Shown here: positions 1 to 8,605 of the stretch, piece after piece
How positions within the stretch are numbered: position 1 is the stretch's first letter
Layout: the number at the start of each line of letters is the position of its first letter
Assembly (NCBI GenBank): GCA_023428465.1
Contig: JAEYXM010000235.1
Coordinates: 1-8,708, forward strand
Length of the DNA stretch: 8,708 nt
Source: Actinomycetes bacterium
Lineage (GTDB): Bacteria > Actinomycetota > Actinomycetes > Actinomycetales > Cellulomonadaceae
Direction: 5' to 3'
Position numbers and translations under genes: made by a program
The notes under the pieces: generated by a model
The model's database searches: none
Seen by the model: the letters and a program-made list of their open reading frames with translations, nothing else
Told to the model about the DNA's origin: nothing

Positions 1-204
1 CTTCAACGCCTGGCTCAGGTGCCCGATGCGCAGGGTCTTGCCGCGTTTGACCGTCCCCGCAGTGGGGCTCAACTCACCGGTCAGCAGCCGCCGGGCCCGC
101 CGGCTCCGGGTCGCGACGGCCCTGGTGCCGGGTCGGGGCACGACGAGCGTGGGCCCGCCAAGCCCGGGCCCGGGCCGCGGCACGGTGACGAAGGTCACGA
201 CCAT
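1..204 (-). pseudogene. Partial, apparently degraded ABC-F type ATPase (runs off left edge)
   Basis: The minus-strand frame read from an ATG at 204 down to base 1 is open for 68 codons. Its last 30 or so residues (LLTGELSPTAGTVKRGKT, then LRIGHLSQ) closely resemble the stretch just after Walker A in the second ATPase domain of actinobacterial Uup-like ABC-F proteins. An intact domain would have a P-loop (GxNGAGKST) directly before LLTGE. Here that place reads RAVATRSRRARR, which has no P-loop. The preceding LGGPTLV and RPGTRAVA are still reminiscent of the normal lead-in. Another frame carries a P-G-A-G fragment at the right place, so small deletions or frameshifts may have destroyed the motif. 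The N-terminal ATPase domain, about 250-300 residues in the family, is also absent, because uvrA control sequences begin a short distance upstream. I read this as a 5'-truncated, decayed ABC-F gene. It could instead be a short real ORF or a misassembly. Everything past base 1 is unseen. The family assignment rests on pattern memory. Confidence 0.5.
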
Positions 205-306
205 GGCGGCCCGCGAGGGAAGCACGGCTGACTCTCGCGCGTTGCATGTCGGGGGTCGGGTGCACCATGCATCCCGTGGTGCGTCCGTGCACCGCCAGGA
301 CCAGCC
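205..306. other. Intergenic stretch between ABC-F remnant and uvrA
   Basis: No gene is supported here. Plus-strand and minus-strand open frames crossing it show no recognisable protein. Its only structure is the cluster of inverted repeats at 259-293, listed separately. No convincing promoter for the leftward remnant is visible. Confidence 0.5.
259..293. repeat. Nested inverted repeats upstream of uvrA
   Basis: Two overlapping dyads share this segment. GCACCA (262-267) pairs with TGGTGC (277-282) around a 9-base loop. In RNA it would extend to a 9-bp stem, 259-267 with 277-285, using G-U pairs. GGTGCAC (259-265) is also the exact reverse complement of GTGCACC (287-293), and GGTGCACC (259-266) is itself palindromic. 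The two foldings are mutually exclusive. The segment lies just upstream of the uvrA promoter. It could be an operator or a hairpin, but there is no T-tract to support an intrinsic terminator. Confidence 0.4.
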
Positions 307-313
307 GGAGGGA
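307..313 (+). promoter_or_regulatory. GGAGGGA, possible ribosome binding site for an upstream GTG
   Basis: This purine run lies 5 bases before a GTG at 319-321 that is in frame with uvrA, so it would support a 974-residue UvrA. It competes with the promoter reading at 326-342, which places the transcript start downstream of this site. If that promoter is real, transcripts from it would not contain this sequence. A second, upstream promoter would be needed for it to be used. Confidence 0.35.
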
Positions 314-325
314 CGTTCGTGCGGT

Positions 326-341
326 TCGAACAGGTGTATGA
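326..341 (+). promoter_or_regulatory. Probable LexA (SOS) operator of uvrA
   Basis: The sequence TCGAACAGGTGTATGA matches the actinobacterial LexA consensus TCGAAC-N4-GTTCGA. The left half-site is perfect and the right half has 4 of 6 matches (GTATGA). It overlaps the -10 box at 337-342, the usual geometry for repression by LexA. uvrA is a well-known SOS gene in many bacteria, so context supports the call. The imperfect right half suggests moderate binding. The site also lies inside the coding sequence if translation starts at 319, which argues against that start. Confidence 0.65.
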
Positions 342-342
342 T
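337..342 (+). promoter_or_regulatory. -10 box (TATGAT) of the uvrA promoter
   Basis: TATGAT differs from the consensus TATAAT at one position and stands out in a GC-rich context. Six bases separate it from GTG 349-351, so a transcript starting at the usual distance would begin at or next to that codon and be leaderless. Leaderless mRNAs are common in actinobacteria. No good -35 hexamer is visible at 16-18 bases upstream. The overlap with the LexA-like site makes SOS control likely. Confidence 0.6.
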
Positions 343-348
343 GGCGGG

Positions 349-3243
<2,895 letters not shown>

Positions 3244-3289
3244 CGGGCCGATCCTCCGCGTGGTCCGGCGCCCGCCCGGCCTTCCCGGT

Positions 3290-3309
3290 GCGCCGCGTGT
3301 CTTCGGCGC
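3290..3309. repeat. Hairpin-forming inverted repeat between uvrA and uvrC
   Basis: GCGCCG (3290-3295) and CGGCGC (3304-3309) are perfect reverse complements around an 8-base loop. The element lies 46 bases after the uvrA stop and directly upstream of the TAGGCT box of uvrC. It has no T-tract, so a classical intrinsic terminator is not supported. It may be a weak terminator, a -35 region operator, or a chance dyad in GC-rich sequence. Confidence 0.35.
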
Positions 3310-3313
3310 GAAC

Positions 3314-3319
3314 TAGGCT
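3314..3319 (+). promoter_or_regulatory. -10 box (TAGGCT) of the uvrC operon promoter
   Basis: TAGGCT fits the actinobacterial TAnnnT consensus. It ends 7 bases before the uvrC ATG at 3327, the spacing expected of a leaderless promoter. There is no Shine-Dalgarno sequence before the ATG, which supports this reading. No clear -35 hexamer is seen. No LexA box is seen here, unlike in front of uvrA. The same hexamer appears in front of gap at 8482-8487. Confidence 0.55.
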
Positions 3320-3326
3320 CGTCGGC

Positions 3327-5450
3327 ATGGCCGATCCCTCGACCTACCGGCCCCCGCCCGGGCATGTCCCGGACTCGCCGGGGGTCTACCGCTTCCGCGA
3401 CGAGCACGGCCGTGTCGTCTACGTCGGCAAGGCCAAGAGCCTGCGGCAGCGGCTGTCGAGCTACTTCCAGGACTTCTCCGCGATGCACCCGCGGACGCGG
3501 CAGATGGTGACCACGGCGGCATCGGTCGAGTGGACGGTCGTCGGCACGGAGGTCGAGGCCCTCGCGCTCGAGTACTCCTGGATCAAGGAGTTCGACCCCC
3601 GGTTCAACGTGAAGTACCGGGACGACAAGTCCTACCCCTACCTCGCGGTGACCCTCGGCGAGGAGTTCCCGCGCGCCCAGGTCATGCGCGGCGCGAAGCG
3701 CCCCGGGACCCGCTACTTCGGCCCGTACGGCCACGCCTGGGCGATCCGGGAGACGGTCGACCTCCTCCTGCGCGTGTTCCCGGTCCGTACGTGCTCGGCC
3801 GGTGTCTTCAAGCGGGCGGCCCAGACCGGGCGGCCCTGTCTCCTGGGCTACATCGACAAGTGCTCGGCGCCGTGCGTCGGGCGCGTCAGCGCGGAGGAGC
3901 ACAGGGCGATCGCGGAGGACTTCTGCGACTTCATGGCGGGCCAGACGGGGCGGTTCGTCAAGCGCCTCGAGCACCAGATGCGTCAGGCGTCCGAGGCGAT
4001 GGAGTACGAGCTCGCGGCGCGGCTGCGTGACGACATCGGCGCCCTCGAGCGCGCGACGGAGAAGAACACGGTCGTCCTGGGTGACGGCACCGACGCCGAC
4101 GTGTTCGCCATGACGGGCGACGACCTCGAGGCTGCCGTCCAGGTGTTCCACGTGCGAGGCGGCCGCATCCGGGGTCAGCGCGGGTGGGTCGTGGAGAAGG
4201 TCGAGGACATCTCCGACGCCGAGCTGGTCGAGCACCTCCTCCAGCAGGTGTACGGCGACGGCTGGGAGGCGGCAGCTCTGGAGTCGGGCGGCTCGCGGCG
4301 CCCCGAGCGGCCGTCGCCGGAGCTGAGCCCGGTGCCTCGCGAGGTCCTCGTGCCCGTGCTCCCGCCCGACGTCGACCAGGTGACCGCGTGGCTGGGGTCG
4401 CTCCGCGGCGCGCGCGTGTCCGTGCGTGTCCCGCAGCGGGGCGACAAGAAGGCCCTCGCGGAGACGGTGCACCGCAACGCCGAGCAGGCGCTCGTGCTGC
4501 ACCGGACGCGGCGCGCCGGAGACCTGACGACACGCAGCCAGGCACTCCGCGAGGTGCAGGAGGCCCTCGGCCTGGCCGAGGCGCCGTTGCGCATCGAGTG
4601 CTACGACATCTCGACGACGCAGGGCACGTTCCAGGTCGGGTCGATGGTGGTCTTCGAGGACGGCTTGCCCCGCAAGGGCGAGTACCGGCACTTCGTCGTG
4701 CGGGGCACCGACGGCGAGGGAGCGCGCGACGACACGGAGGCCATCCACGAGGTGCTGAGCCGGCGCTTCCGGCGCTACCTGGCGGAGCGGGACGCGGCGT
4801 CGGGCGCCACGGGGCCGGACGGTGCCGCCGGGTCCGTGGAGCCCACGGCGGGCACCGACGCCGCCGACGCCGCCGACGCCGACGGGTCCGACGCCCCCGG
4901 CCTCATCGTGTCCGGTGAGGTCGACTCCGACGCCGAGCCGGCCGACGCCGCCGGGAAGCGCTTCGCCTACCCGCCGAGCCTCGTCGTCGTCGACGGCGGC
5001 CCGCCGCAGGTCGCCGCGGCGGCGCGGGCCCTCGCGGACCTCGGGATCGTCGACGTGGCGCTGTGCGGGCTCGCGAAGCGGCTCGAGGAGGTGTGGCTGC
5101 CGGGGGAGGACTACCCGGTGATCCTGCAGCGCGGCTCGCAGGGCCTCTACCTCATGCAGCGGGTGCGCGACGAGGCGCACCGGTTCGCCATCCGGCACCA
5201 CCGCAAGCGGCGGAGCAACGCCATGACGGCGTCCGCTCTCGACTCCGTGCCCGGCCTGGGCCCCACGCGGCGCGCCGCCTTGCTCGACCACTTCGGGTCG
5301 GTCGCGCGCATCCGCGCGGCGGACGTCGCCGATGTCGCGTCCGTCCGCGGCATCGGCCCGACGACGGCGCGTGCGGTCCTCGACGCCCTCGGCGGTGCGC
5401 GGCCTGCCGAGCCGTCGCCCGGACCGTCTGCTGGCATGCTGGAGCCATGA
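3327..5450 (+). CDS. uvrC: Excinuclease ABC subunit C (UvrC)
   Basis: UvrC makes both incisions around a lesion in the UvrB-DNA complex. From ATG 3327 it is 707 residues, longer than E. coli UvrC (610). The N-terminal GIY-YIG nuclease (3' cut) has GVY at 19-21, YVG at 32-34, R42 and E82, matching the catalytic Tyr, Arg and Glu of Thermotoga UvrC. A UVR (UvrB-binding) motif lies around 208-245. The RNase H-like nuclease (5' cut) shows D427 (ECYDIS), D556 (VVVDGG) and H618 (DEAHRFA). A double helix-hairpin-helix follows at about 636-690 (VPGLGP, VRGIGP). The nuclease domain is interrupted at about 489-543 by an Ala/Asp/Gly-rich acidic insert, which explains much of the extra length. ATG 3327 is preferred over the in-frame GTG at 3288 because the alignable protein begins shortly after it and a TAGGCT box sits 7 bases upstream. 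The stop codon overlaps the rapZ start by 4 bases (ATGA). Confidence 0.97.
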   Translation: MADPSTYRPPPGHVPDSPGVYRFRDEHGRVVYVGKAKSLRQRLSSYFQDFSAMHPRTRQMVTTAASVEWTVVGTEVEALALEYSWIKEFDPRFNVKYRDDKSYPYLAVTLGEEFPRAQVMRGAKRPGTRYFGPYGHAWAIRETVDLLLRVFPVRTCSAGVFKRAAQTGRPCLLGYIDKCSAPCVGRVSAEEHRAIAEDFCDFMAGQTGRFVKRLEHQMRQASEAMEYELAARLRDDIGALERATEKNTVVLGDGTDADVFAMTGDDLEAAVQVFHVRGGRIRGQRGWVVEKVEDISDAELVEHLLQQVYGDGWEAAALESGGSRRPERPSPELSPVPREVLVPVLPPDVDQVTAWLGSLRGARVSVRVPQRGDKKALAETVHRNAEQALVLHRTRRAGDLTTRSQALREVQEALGLAEAPLRIECYDISTTQGTFQVGSMVVFEDGLPRKGEYRHFVVRGTDGEGARDDTEAIHEVLSRRFRRYLAERDAASGATGPDGAAGSVEPTAGTDAADAADADGSDAPGLIVSGEVDSDAEPADAAGKRFAYPPSLVVVDGGPPQVAAAARALADLGIVDVALCGLAKRLEEVWLPGEDYPVILQRGSQGLYLMQRVRDEAHRFAIRHHRKRRSNAMTASALDSVPGLGPTRRAALLDHFGSVARIRAADVADVASVRGIGPTTARAVLDALGGARPAEPSPGPSAGMLEP
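4857..4883 (+). repeat. Three tandem 9-base units (GACGCCGCC) inside uvrC
   Basis: Units at 4857-4865, 4866-4874 and 4875-4883 read GACGCCGCC, GACGCCGCC and GACGCCGAC. They are in frame and encode Asp-Ala-Ala repeats within the low-complexity insert of the UvrC nuclease domain. A 9-base unit changes length without shifting frame, so copy number could vary between strains by replication slippage. Confidence 0.8.
5435..5440 (+). promoter_or_regulatory. Possible internal -10 box (CATGCT) before rapZ
   Basis: CATGCT differs from TAnnnT at the first base, is preceded by TG plus one base (an extended -10 feature), and ends 6 bases before the rapZ ATG. The geometry resembles the uvrA and uvrC promoters. 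It lies inside the end of uvrC, so chance is a serious alternative. GGAG at 5441-5444 is too close to the ATG (2 bases) to be a good ribosome site. Confidence 0.3.
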
Positions 5451-6400
5451 CCGACGACGCCGGCCACCCCGAGCCCCCGACGACGACGGTGCCCACGGGC
5501 ATCCCCGCCCTCGAGGTCTCGGTCCGGACGCCGCGCGGGGAGGACGTGCCGGAGCTGCTCGTCATCACGGGCATGTCCGGCGCGGGCCGGACGAAGGCCG
5601 CGGCGGTGCTCGAGGACCTCGACTGGTACGTGGTGGACAACCTGCCGGCCCAGCTCCTGACCCAGCTCGCGGGGATGCTCTCGACAGGGCCGGGCGGCGT
5701 CCACCGGCTCGCGGCCGTCGTGGACGTCCGCGGGCGTGAGTTCTTCGCGGACCTCGTGAACGTCATCGACTCGCTGTACGAGGCGGGCATCGCGCACCGG
5801 ATCCTCTTCCTCGACGCGTCCGACGCCGTCCTGGTGCAGCGCTTCGAAGCGGTCCGGCGCCCCCACCCGTTGCAGGGCCAGGGCCGGATGCTCGACGGCA
5901 TCGAGGAGGAGCGCAAGCTGCTCCAGGAGATCCGCGAGCGGGCGGACGTGGTCATCGACACCTCGGAGCTCAACGTCCACGACCTGGCCCGCGAGGTGCG
6001 GCTGGCCGTGAGCGGCGACGAGGAGGCCCTCCGCATCCACCTCGTGTCCTTCGGTTTCAAGTACGGCCTGCCCCTGGACGCGGACCACGTGGTCGACGTG
6101 CGCTTCCTGGCCAACCCGTACTGGGTCAGCGAGCTGCGCCACCTGACCGGCCGTGACGAGCCGGTGCGCCGGTACGTCCTCGACCTGCCGGGCGCGCAGG
6201 ACTTCGTGGCCCGGTACGTGCGCGCGCTGGAGCCGGTCCTGGCCGGCTACACGCAGGAGGACAAGCGCTACGTGACCATCGCGGTGGGCTGCACGGGCGG
6301 CAAGCACCGCTCGGTCGCGCTCTCGGAGGAGGTCGGGGCGCACCTGCGGGAGCTGGGCCACCACGTGGCCGTCACGCACCGCGACCTCGGCAAGGAGTGA
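5447..6400 (+). CDS. rapZ: RapZ/YvcJ family nucleotide-binding protein
   Basis: This is a 317-residue member of the RapZ (YvcJ, formerly YhbJ) family. In E. coli RapZ senses glucosamine-6-phosphate and directs RNase E to the sRNA GlmZ, tuning GlmS. In B. subtilis YvcJ binds and hydrolyses nucleotides. Actinobacteria are not known to have GlmZ, so the role here is inferred as aminosugar or envelope control. The P-loop is GMSGAGRT at 42-49, with Arg48 where Lys is canonical. Other family marks are VVDNLP around D64, RRPHPL at 137-142, FGFKYG at 202-207, then VDVRFLANPYW and GCTGGKHRSV at 281-290, ending in HRDLGKE. About 35 Pro/Thr-rich residues precede the P-loop domain, which may be an extension. 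ATG 5447 is chosen because it overlaps the uvrC stop (ATGA) and the in-frame sequence before it belongs to uvrC. yvcK follows almost immediately, as in most Gram-positive bacteria. Confidence 0.95.
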   Translation: MTDDAGHPEPPTTTVPTGIPALEVSVRTPRGEDVPELLVITGMSGAGRTKAAAVLEDLDWYVVDNLPAQLLTQLAGMLSTGPGGVHRLAAVVDVRGREFFADLVNVIDSLYEAGIAHRILFLDASDAVLVQRFEAVRRPHPLQGQGRMLDGIEEERKLLQEIRERADVVIDTSELNVHDLAREVRLAVSGDEEALRIHLVSFGFKYGLPLDADHVVDVRFLANPYWVSELRHLTGRDEPVRRYVLDLPGAQDFVARYVRALEPVLAGYTQEDKRYVTIAVGCTGGKHRSVALSEEVGAHLRELGHHVAVTHRDLGKE

Positions 6401-6408
6401 CGGGCACC

Positions 6409-7386
6409 GTGAGTGTCCAGACGGGTCGGAACGTCGGCCAGGGTCCTGCTGTCGTCGCACTCGGCGGTGGCCACGGGCTGTCGGCGAGCCTGTCCGCGCT
6501 GCGCCTCATGTCGGACCGCCTGACGGCGATCGTCACGGTGGCCGACGACGGCGGCTCGTCGGGCCGGCTGCGCGAGGAGATGGGCGTCCTGCCGCCGGGG
6601 GACCTGCGGATGGCCCTCGCGGCGCTGTGCGACGACACCGACTGGGGTCGGCTCTGGCGAGATGTCCTGCAGCACCGCTTCACCACGGGCGGCCCGATGG
6701 ACCACCACGCGGTGGGGAACCTGCTCATCGTCGCCCTGTGGGAGCTCCTCGCGGACCCGGTGCAGGGCCTCGACTGGGTGGGCCGCCTGCTGGGCGCGCG
6801 GGGCCGCGTGCTCCCGATGGCGTCCGTACCGTTGGAGATCGAGGCCGACATCGTGCCGGAGGGCGGCGGCGAGGCGCTCGTCATCCGGGGCCAGAGTGCC
6901 GTCGCCGTCGCGCACGGCACGGTGAGCCGCGTGCGACTGGTGCCCGGCGACGCCTCGGCCCCCGCGGAAGCCGTCGCCGCGGTCGAGGCCGCGGACTGGG
7001 TGGTGCTCGGGCCCGGCTCGTGGTTCACGTCGGTCATGCCGCATCTGCTGGTCCCGGAGCTGTCGGCGGCCATCCACCGCACCCAGGCGCGCCGGGCCGT
7101 GACGCTCAACCTCGTGCCGCCGCCGCAGGGCCGCCGCGGGATGACGACCTACCAGCACGTCTGCGCGCTGCGCGACCACGCGCCGGACCTGCGCGTCGAC
7201 GTGGTGATCGCCGACCCGTCGTCGGTCGACGACGTCGACGCGTTGCACGACCAGGTGGCCGAGATGGGCGCGACCCTGCTGCTCCGGCAGGTCCGGACGG
7301 GTGACGGGACCTCCCGCCACGACGCCCTCCGTCTCGCCGCGGCCTACCGGGACGCCTTCGAGGGGGCGCTGGGGGACGTGGGGTGA
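6409..7386 (+). CDS. yvcK: YvcK/CuvA family gluconeogenesis factor (CofD-like fold)
   Basis: YvcK proteins bind UDP-sugars such as UDP-GlcNAc and are needed in B. subtilis and mycobacteria (CuvA) for cell-wall synthesis and shape on gluconeogenic carbon sources. From GTG 6409 the protein is 325 residues. It carries the CofD-like nucleotide-binding marks: VVALGGGHGL (GGGHG 19-23), DDGGSSGRLR from D46, PPGDLR at 62-67, GNLLI from G103, LGPGS at 200-204 and a late LNLVPPP segment. The last replaces the LNLxPQPGET seen in many relatives. Two GTG starts are possible. GTG 6397 overlaps the rapZ stop (GTGA) but has no ribosome site. GTG 6409 lies 11 bases after AAGGAG (6392-6397), so I prefer it. 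Choosing 6397 adds four residues. It sits between rapZ and whiA in the conserved actinobacterial order. Confidence 0.94.
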   Translation: MSVQTGRNVGQGPAVVALGGGHGLSASLSALRLMSDRLTAIVTVADDGGSSGRLREEMGVLPPGDLRMALAALCDDTDWGRLWRDVLQHRFTTGGPMDHHAVGNLLIVALWELLADPVQGLDWVGRLLGARGRVLPMASVPLEIEADIVPEGGGEALVIRGQSAVAVAHGTVSRVRLVPGDASAPAEAVAAVEAADWVVLGPGSWFTSVMPHLLVPELSAAIHRTQARRAVTLNLVPPPQGRRGMTTYQHVCALRDHAPDLRVDVVIADPSSVDDVDALHDQVAEMGATLLLRQVRTGDGTSRHDALRLAAAYRDAFEGALGDVG

Positions 7387-7402
7387 CGGCTGCGCGGGAT
7401 GG

Positions 7403-7408
7403 CAGGAT
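7403..7408 (+). promoter_or_regulatory. CAGGAT before whiA: possible -10 box or ribosome site
   Basis: CAGGAT ends 7 bases before the whiA ATG, again near TAnnnT except for the first base. AGGA within it (7404-7407) is also 8 bases from the ATG and would serve as an ordinary Shine-Dalgarno. The ribosome-site reading is simpler because whiA is only 29 bases after yvcK. Either reading supports ATG 7416 over the in-frame GTG at 7383. Confidence 0.35.
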
Positions 7409-7415
7409 GGCACCC

Positions 7416-8396
7416 ATGGCGCTCACGGCACAGGTCAAGGACGAGCTCGCCAACCTTCCGGTGGAGCGGACGTCGTTGCGCAAGGCCGAGGTGTCGGCGA
7501 TGCTCCGCTTCGCCGGTGGCCTGCACATCATCTCCGGCCGCATCGTCATCGAGGCCGAGCTCGACACGGGCGCCGCAGCGCGGCGCCTCCGCCAGTTCAT
7601 CTCCCAGGTCTACGGCCACACGAGCGACGTCGTCGTCGTGAGCGGCGGCGGGCTGCGGCGCGGGACGCGCTACGTGGTCCGCGTCGTGCGTGACGGCGAG
7701 TCGCTCGCTCGCCAGACCGGCCTGCTCGACGGACGCGGCCGGCCGGTGCGCGGGCTGCCGTCCCAGGTCGTGTCGGCCGGTGTGGGGGAGGCCGAGGCCG
7801 CGTGGCGGGGTGCTTTCCTCGCGCACGGCTCGCTCACGGAGCCGGGGCGCTCGGCCGCCCTCGAGGTGACGTGCCCGGGCCCGGAGGCGGCGCTCGCGCT
7901 CGTCGGGGCCGCGCGGCGCCTGGGCATCCCGGCGAAGGCCCGGGAGGTCCGGGGTGTCGACCGGGTCGTGATCCGTGACGGTGATGCGATCGGTGCGATG
8001 CTCACGCGGCTCGGCGCGCACGACGCCGTCATGGTGTGGGAGGAGCGCCGCATGCGCCGCGAGGTGCGCGGCACGGCGAACCGCCTCGCGAACTTCGACG
8101 ACGCGAACCTGCGTCGCTCCGCGCGCGCCGCGGTCGCCGCGGGCGCGCGCGTCGAGCGGGCGTTCGAGATCCTCGGCGACGAGGTCCCCGACCACCTGCG
8201 CCAGGCCGGCCGCCTGCGCCTGGAGCACAAGCAGGCCTCGCTCGAGGAGCTCGGCCAGCTCGCCGACCCGCCGTTGACCAAGGACGCGGTGGCCGGCCGG
8301 ATCCGGCGTCTGCTCGCGACAGCGGACAAGCGTGCCGAGGAGCTCGGTATCCCGGACACGGAGGCGGGTCTCTCGCCCGACATGCTGGACGTCTAG
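7416..8396 (+). CDS. whiA: DNA-binding regulator WhiA
   Basis: WhiA is a transcription factor conserved across Gram-positive bacteria. In Streptomyces it acts with WhiB to switch on division genes such as ftsZ and ftsK during sporulation; in Bacillus it influences division and chromosome segregation. The protein is 326 residues, normal for the family, and closely resembles Streptomyces WhiA as I recall it. The N-terminal LAGLIDADG homing-endonuclease-like domain spans roughly 1-220 and includes KAEVSAMLRFAGGLH and WRGAFLAHGSL (130-140). It is a fold relic without evident catalytic acidic residues. The C-terminal helix-turn-helix region includes ANRLANFDDANLRRS and LADPPLTKDAVAGRIRRLL (about 282-303). 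ATG 7416 gives the conserved opening MALTAQVKDELA. As a last gene of the run it has no clear intrinsic terminator after it. Presumed hosts of this kind do not sporulate, so a role in division is inferred. Confidence 0.96.
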   Translation: MALTAQVKDELANLPVERTSLRKAEVSAMLRFAGGLHIISGRIVIEAELDTGAAARRLRQFISQVYGHTSDVVVVSGGGLRRGTRYVVRVVRDGESLARQTGLLDGRGRPVRGLPSQVVSAGVGEAEAAWRGAFLAHGSLTEPGRSAALEVTCPGPEAALALVGAARRLGIPAKAREVRGVDRVVIRDGDAIGAMLTRLGAHDAVMVWEERRMRREVRGTANRLANFDDANLRRSARAAVAAGARVERAFEILGDEVPDHLRQAGRLRLEHKQASLEELGQLADPPLTKDAVAGRIRRLLATADKRAEELGIPDTEAGLSPDMLDV

Positions 8397-8444
8397 CCTG
8401 CTGCTCTGCGGCATGAAAGAGCACGTCACAGGCGTGTGCCCGCT

Positions 8445-8456
8445 GGACGAACGTCC
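8445..8456. repeat. Short palindrome GGACG-AA-CGTCC upstream of gap
   Basis: Five-base arms flank a central AA. The element lies about 25 bases upstream of the TAGGCT box at 8482, near where a repressor or activator of that promoter could bind. It is short enough to arise by chance. Confidence 0.3.
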
Positions 8457-8481
8457 TGCAGCCCTGCCGTGGCGCGGTGTG

Positions 8482-8487
8482 TAGGCT
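8482..8487 (+). promoter_or_regulatory. -10 box (TAGGCT) of the gap promoter
   Basis: TAGGCT fits TAnnnT and is identical to the box before uvrC. Transcription would start about 6-8 bases later, giving a leader of roughly 110 bases before gap. No strong -35 hexamer is seen at the right distance. It is the best -10 candidate I can see in the whiA-gap interval. Confidence 0.45.
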
Positions 8488-8529
8488 GAAGCCATCTGGG
8501 GATCGGAAAGTCACGGTCCGGCCAGGCGC

Positions 8530-8547
8530 GCGTACACCGCCGTACGC
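8530..8547. repeat. Inverted repeat GCGTAC-N6-GTACGC in the gap leader
   Basis: Perfect 6-base arms (8530-8535 and 8542-8547) surround ACCGCC. A further CGTA follows at 8551-8554. If transcription starts near 8494 this lies in the 5' leader and could form a small hairpin or a protein-binding site. Confidence 0.4.
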
Positions 8548-8555
8548 ATCCGTAA

Positions 8556-8568
8556 GTGATCAGATCAC
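8556..8568. promoter_or_regulatory. Palindrome GTGATC-A-GATCAC, candidate operator of gap
   Basis: This is a perfect 6-base dyad around one central base, 37 bases before the gap start codon. It resembles the CRP/GlxR-type core GTGA-N6-TCAC, but the spacer here is 5 bases, so that family is not a clean match. A GntR-type or other dimeric regulator is equally possible. The regulator cannot be named from the sequence. Confidence 0.45.
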
Positions 8569-8593
8569 GCGTGCCGGCGATACCGGCGCGCCC

Positions 8594-8600
8594 GAGGAGG
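8594..8600 (+). promoter_or_regulatory. Strong ribosome binding site GAGGAGG of gap
   Basis: GAGGAGG sits 5 bases before GTG 8606 and is nearly fully complementary to the 16S rRNA tail. It fixes the start of gap and fits a highly expressed glycolytic enzyme. Confidence 0.8.
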
Positions 8601-8605
8601 GCATT

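Noticed and set aside
5063..5446. N-terminal extension of the rapZ frame back into uvrC
   Set aside because: The stretch before ATG 5447 is low-complexity out-of-frame uvrC sequence; RapZ homologues begin near 5447.
5147..6460. Minus-strand open frame spanning rapZ
   Set aside because: It crosses the uvrC end and all of rapZ, both solidly identified; no homology features are visible.
7800..7836. Active homing endonuclease / intein signal in WhiA
   Set aside because: The LAGLIDADG-like fold is a known, catalytically inactive part of WhiA; the gene is uninterrupted and of normal length.
8424..8440. Possible terminator after whiA (GCACG...CGTGTGC)
   Set aside because: The stem is only 4-5 pairs with a bulge and there is no T-tract; not enough to call a terminator.
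8556..8568. Classical CRP/GlxR site at gap
   Set aside because: The dyad has GTGA and TCAC but a 5-base spacer instead of 6, so I list it only as an unnamed operator candidate.
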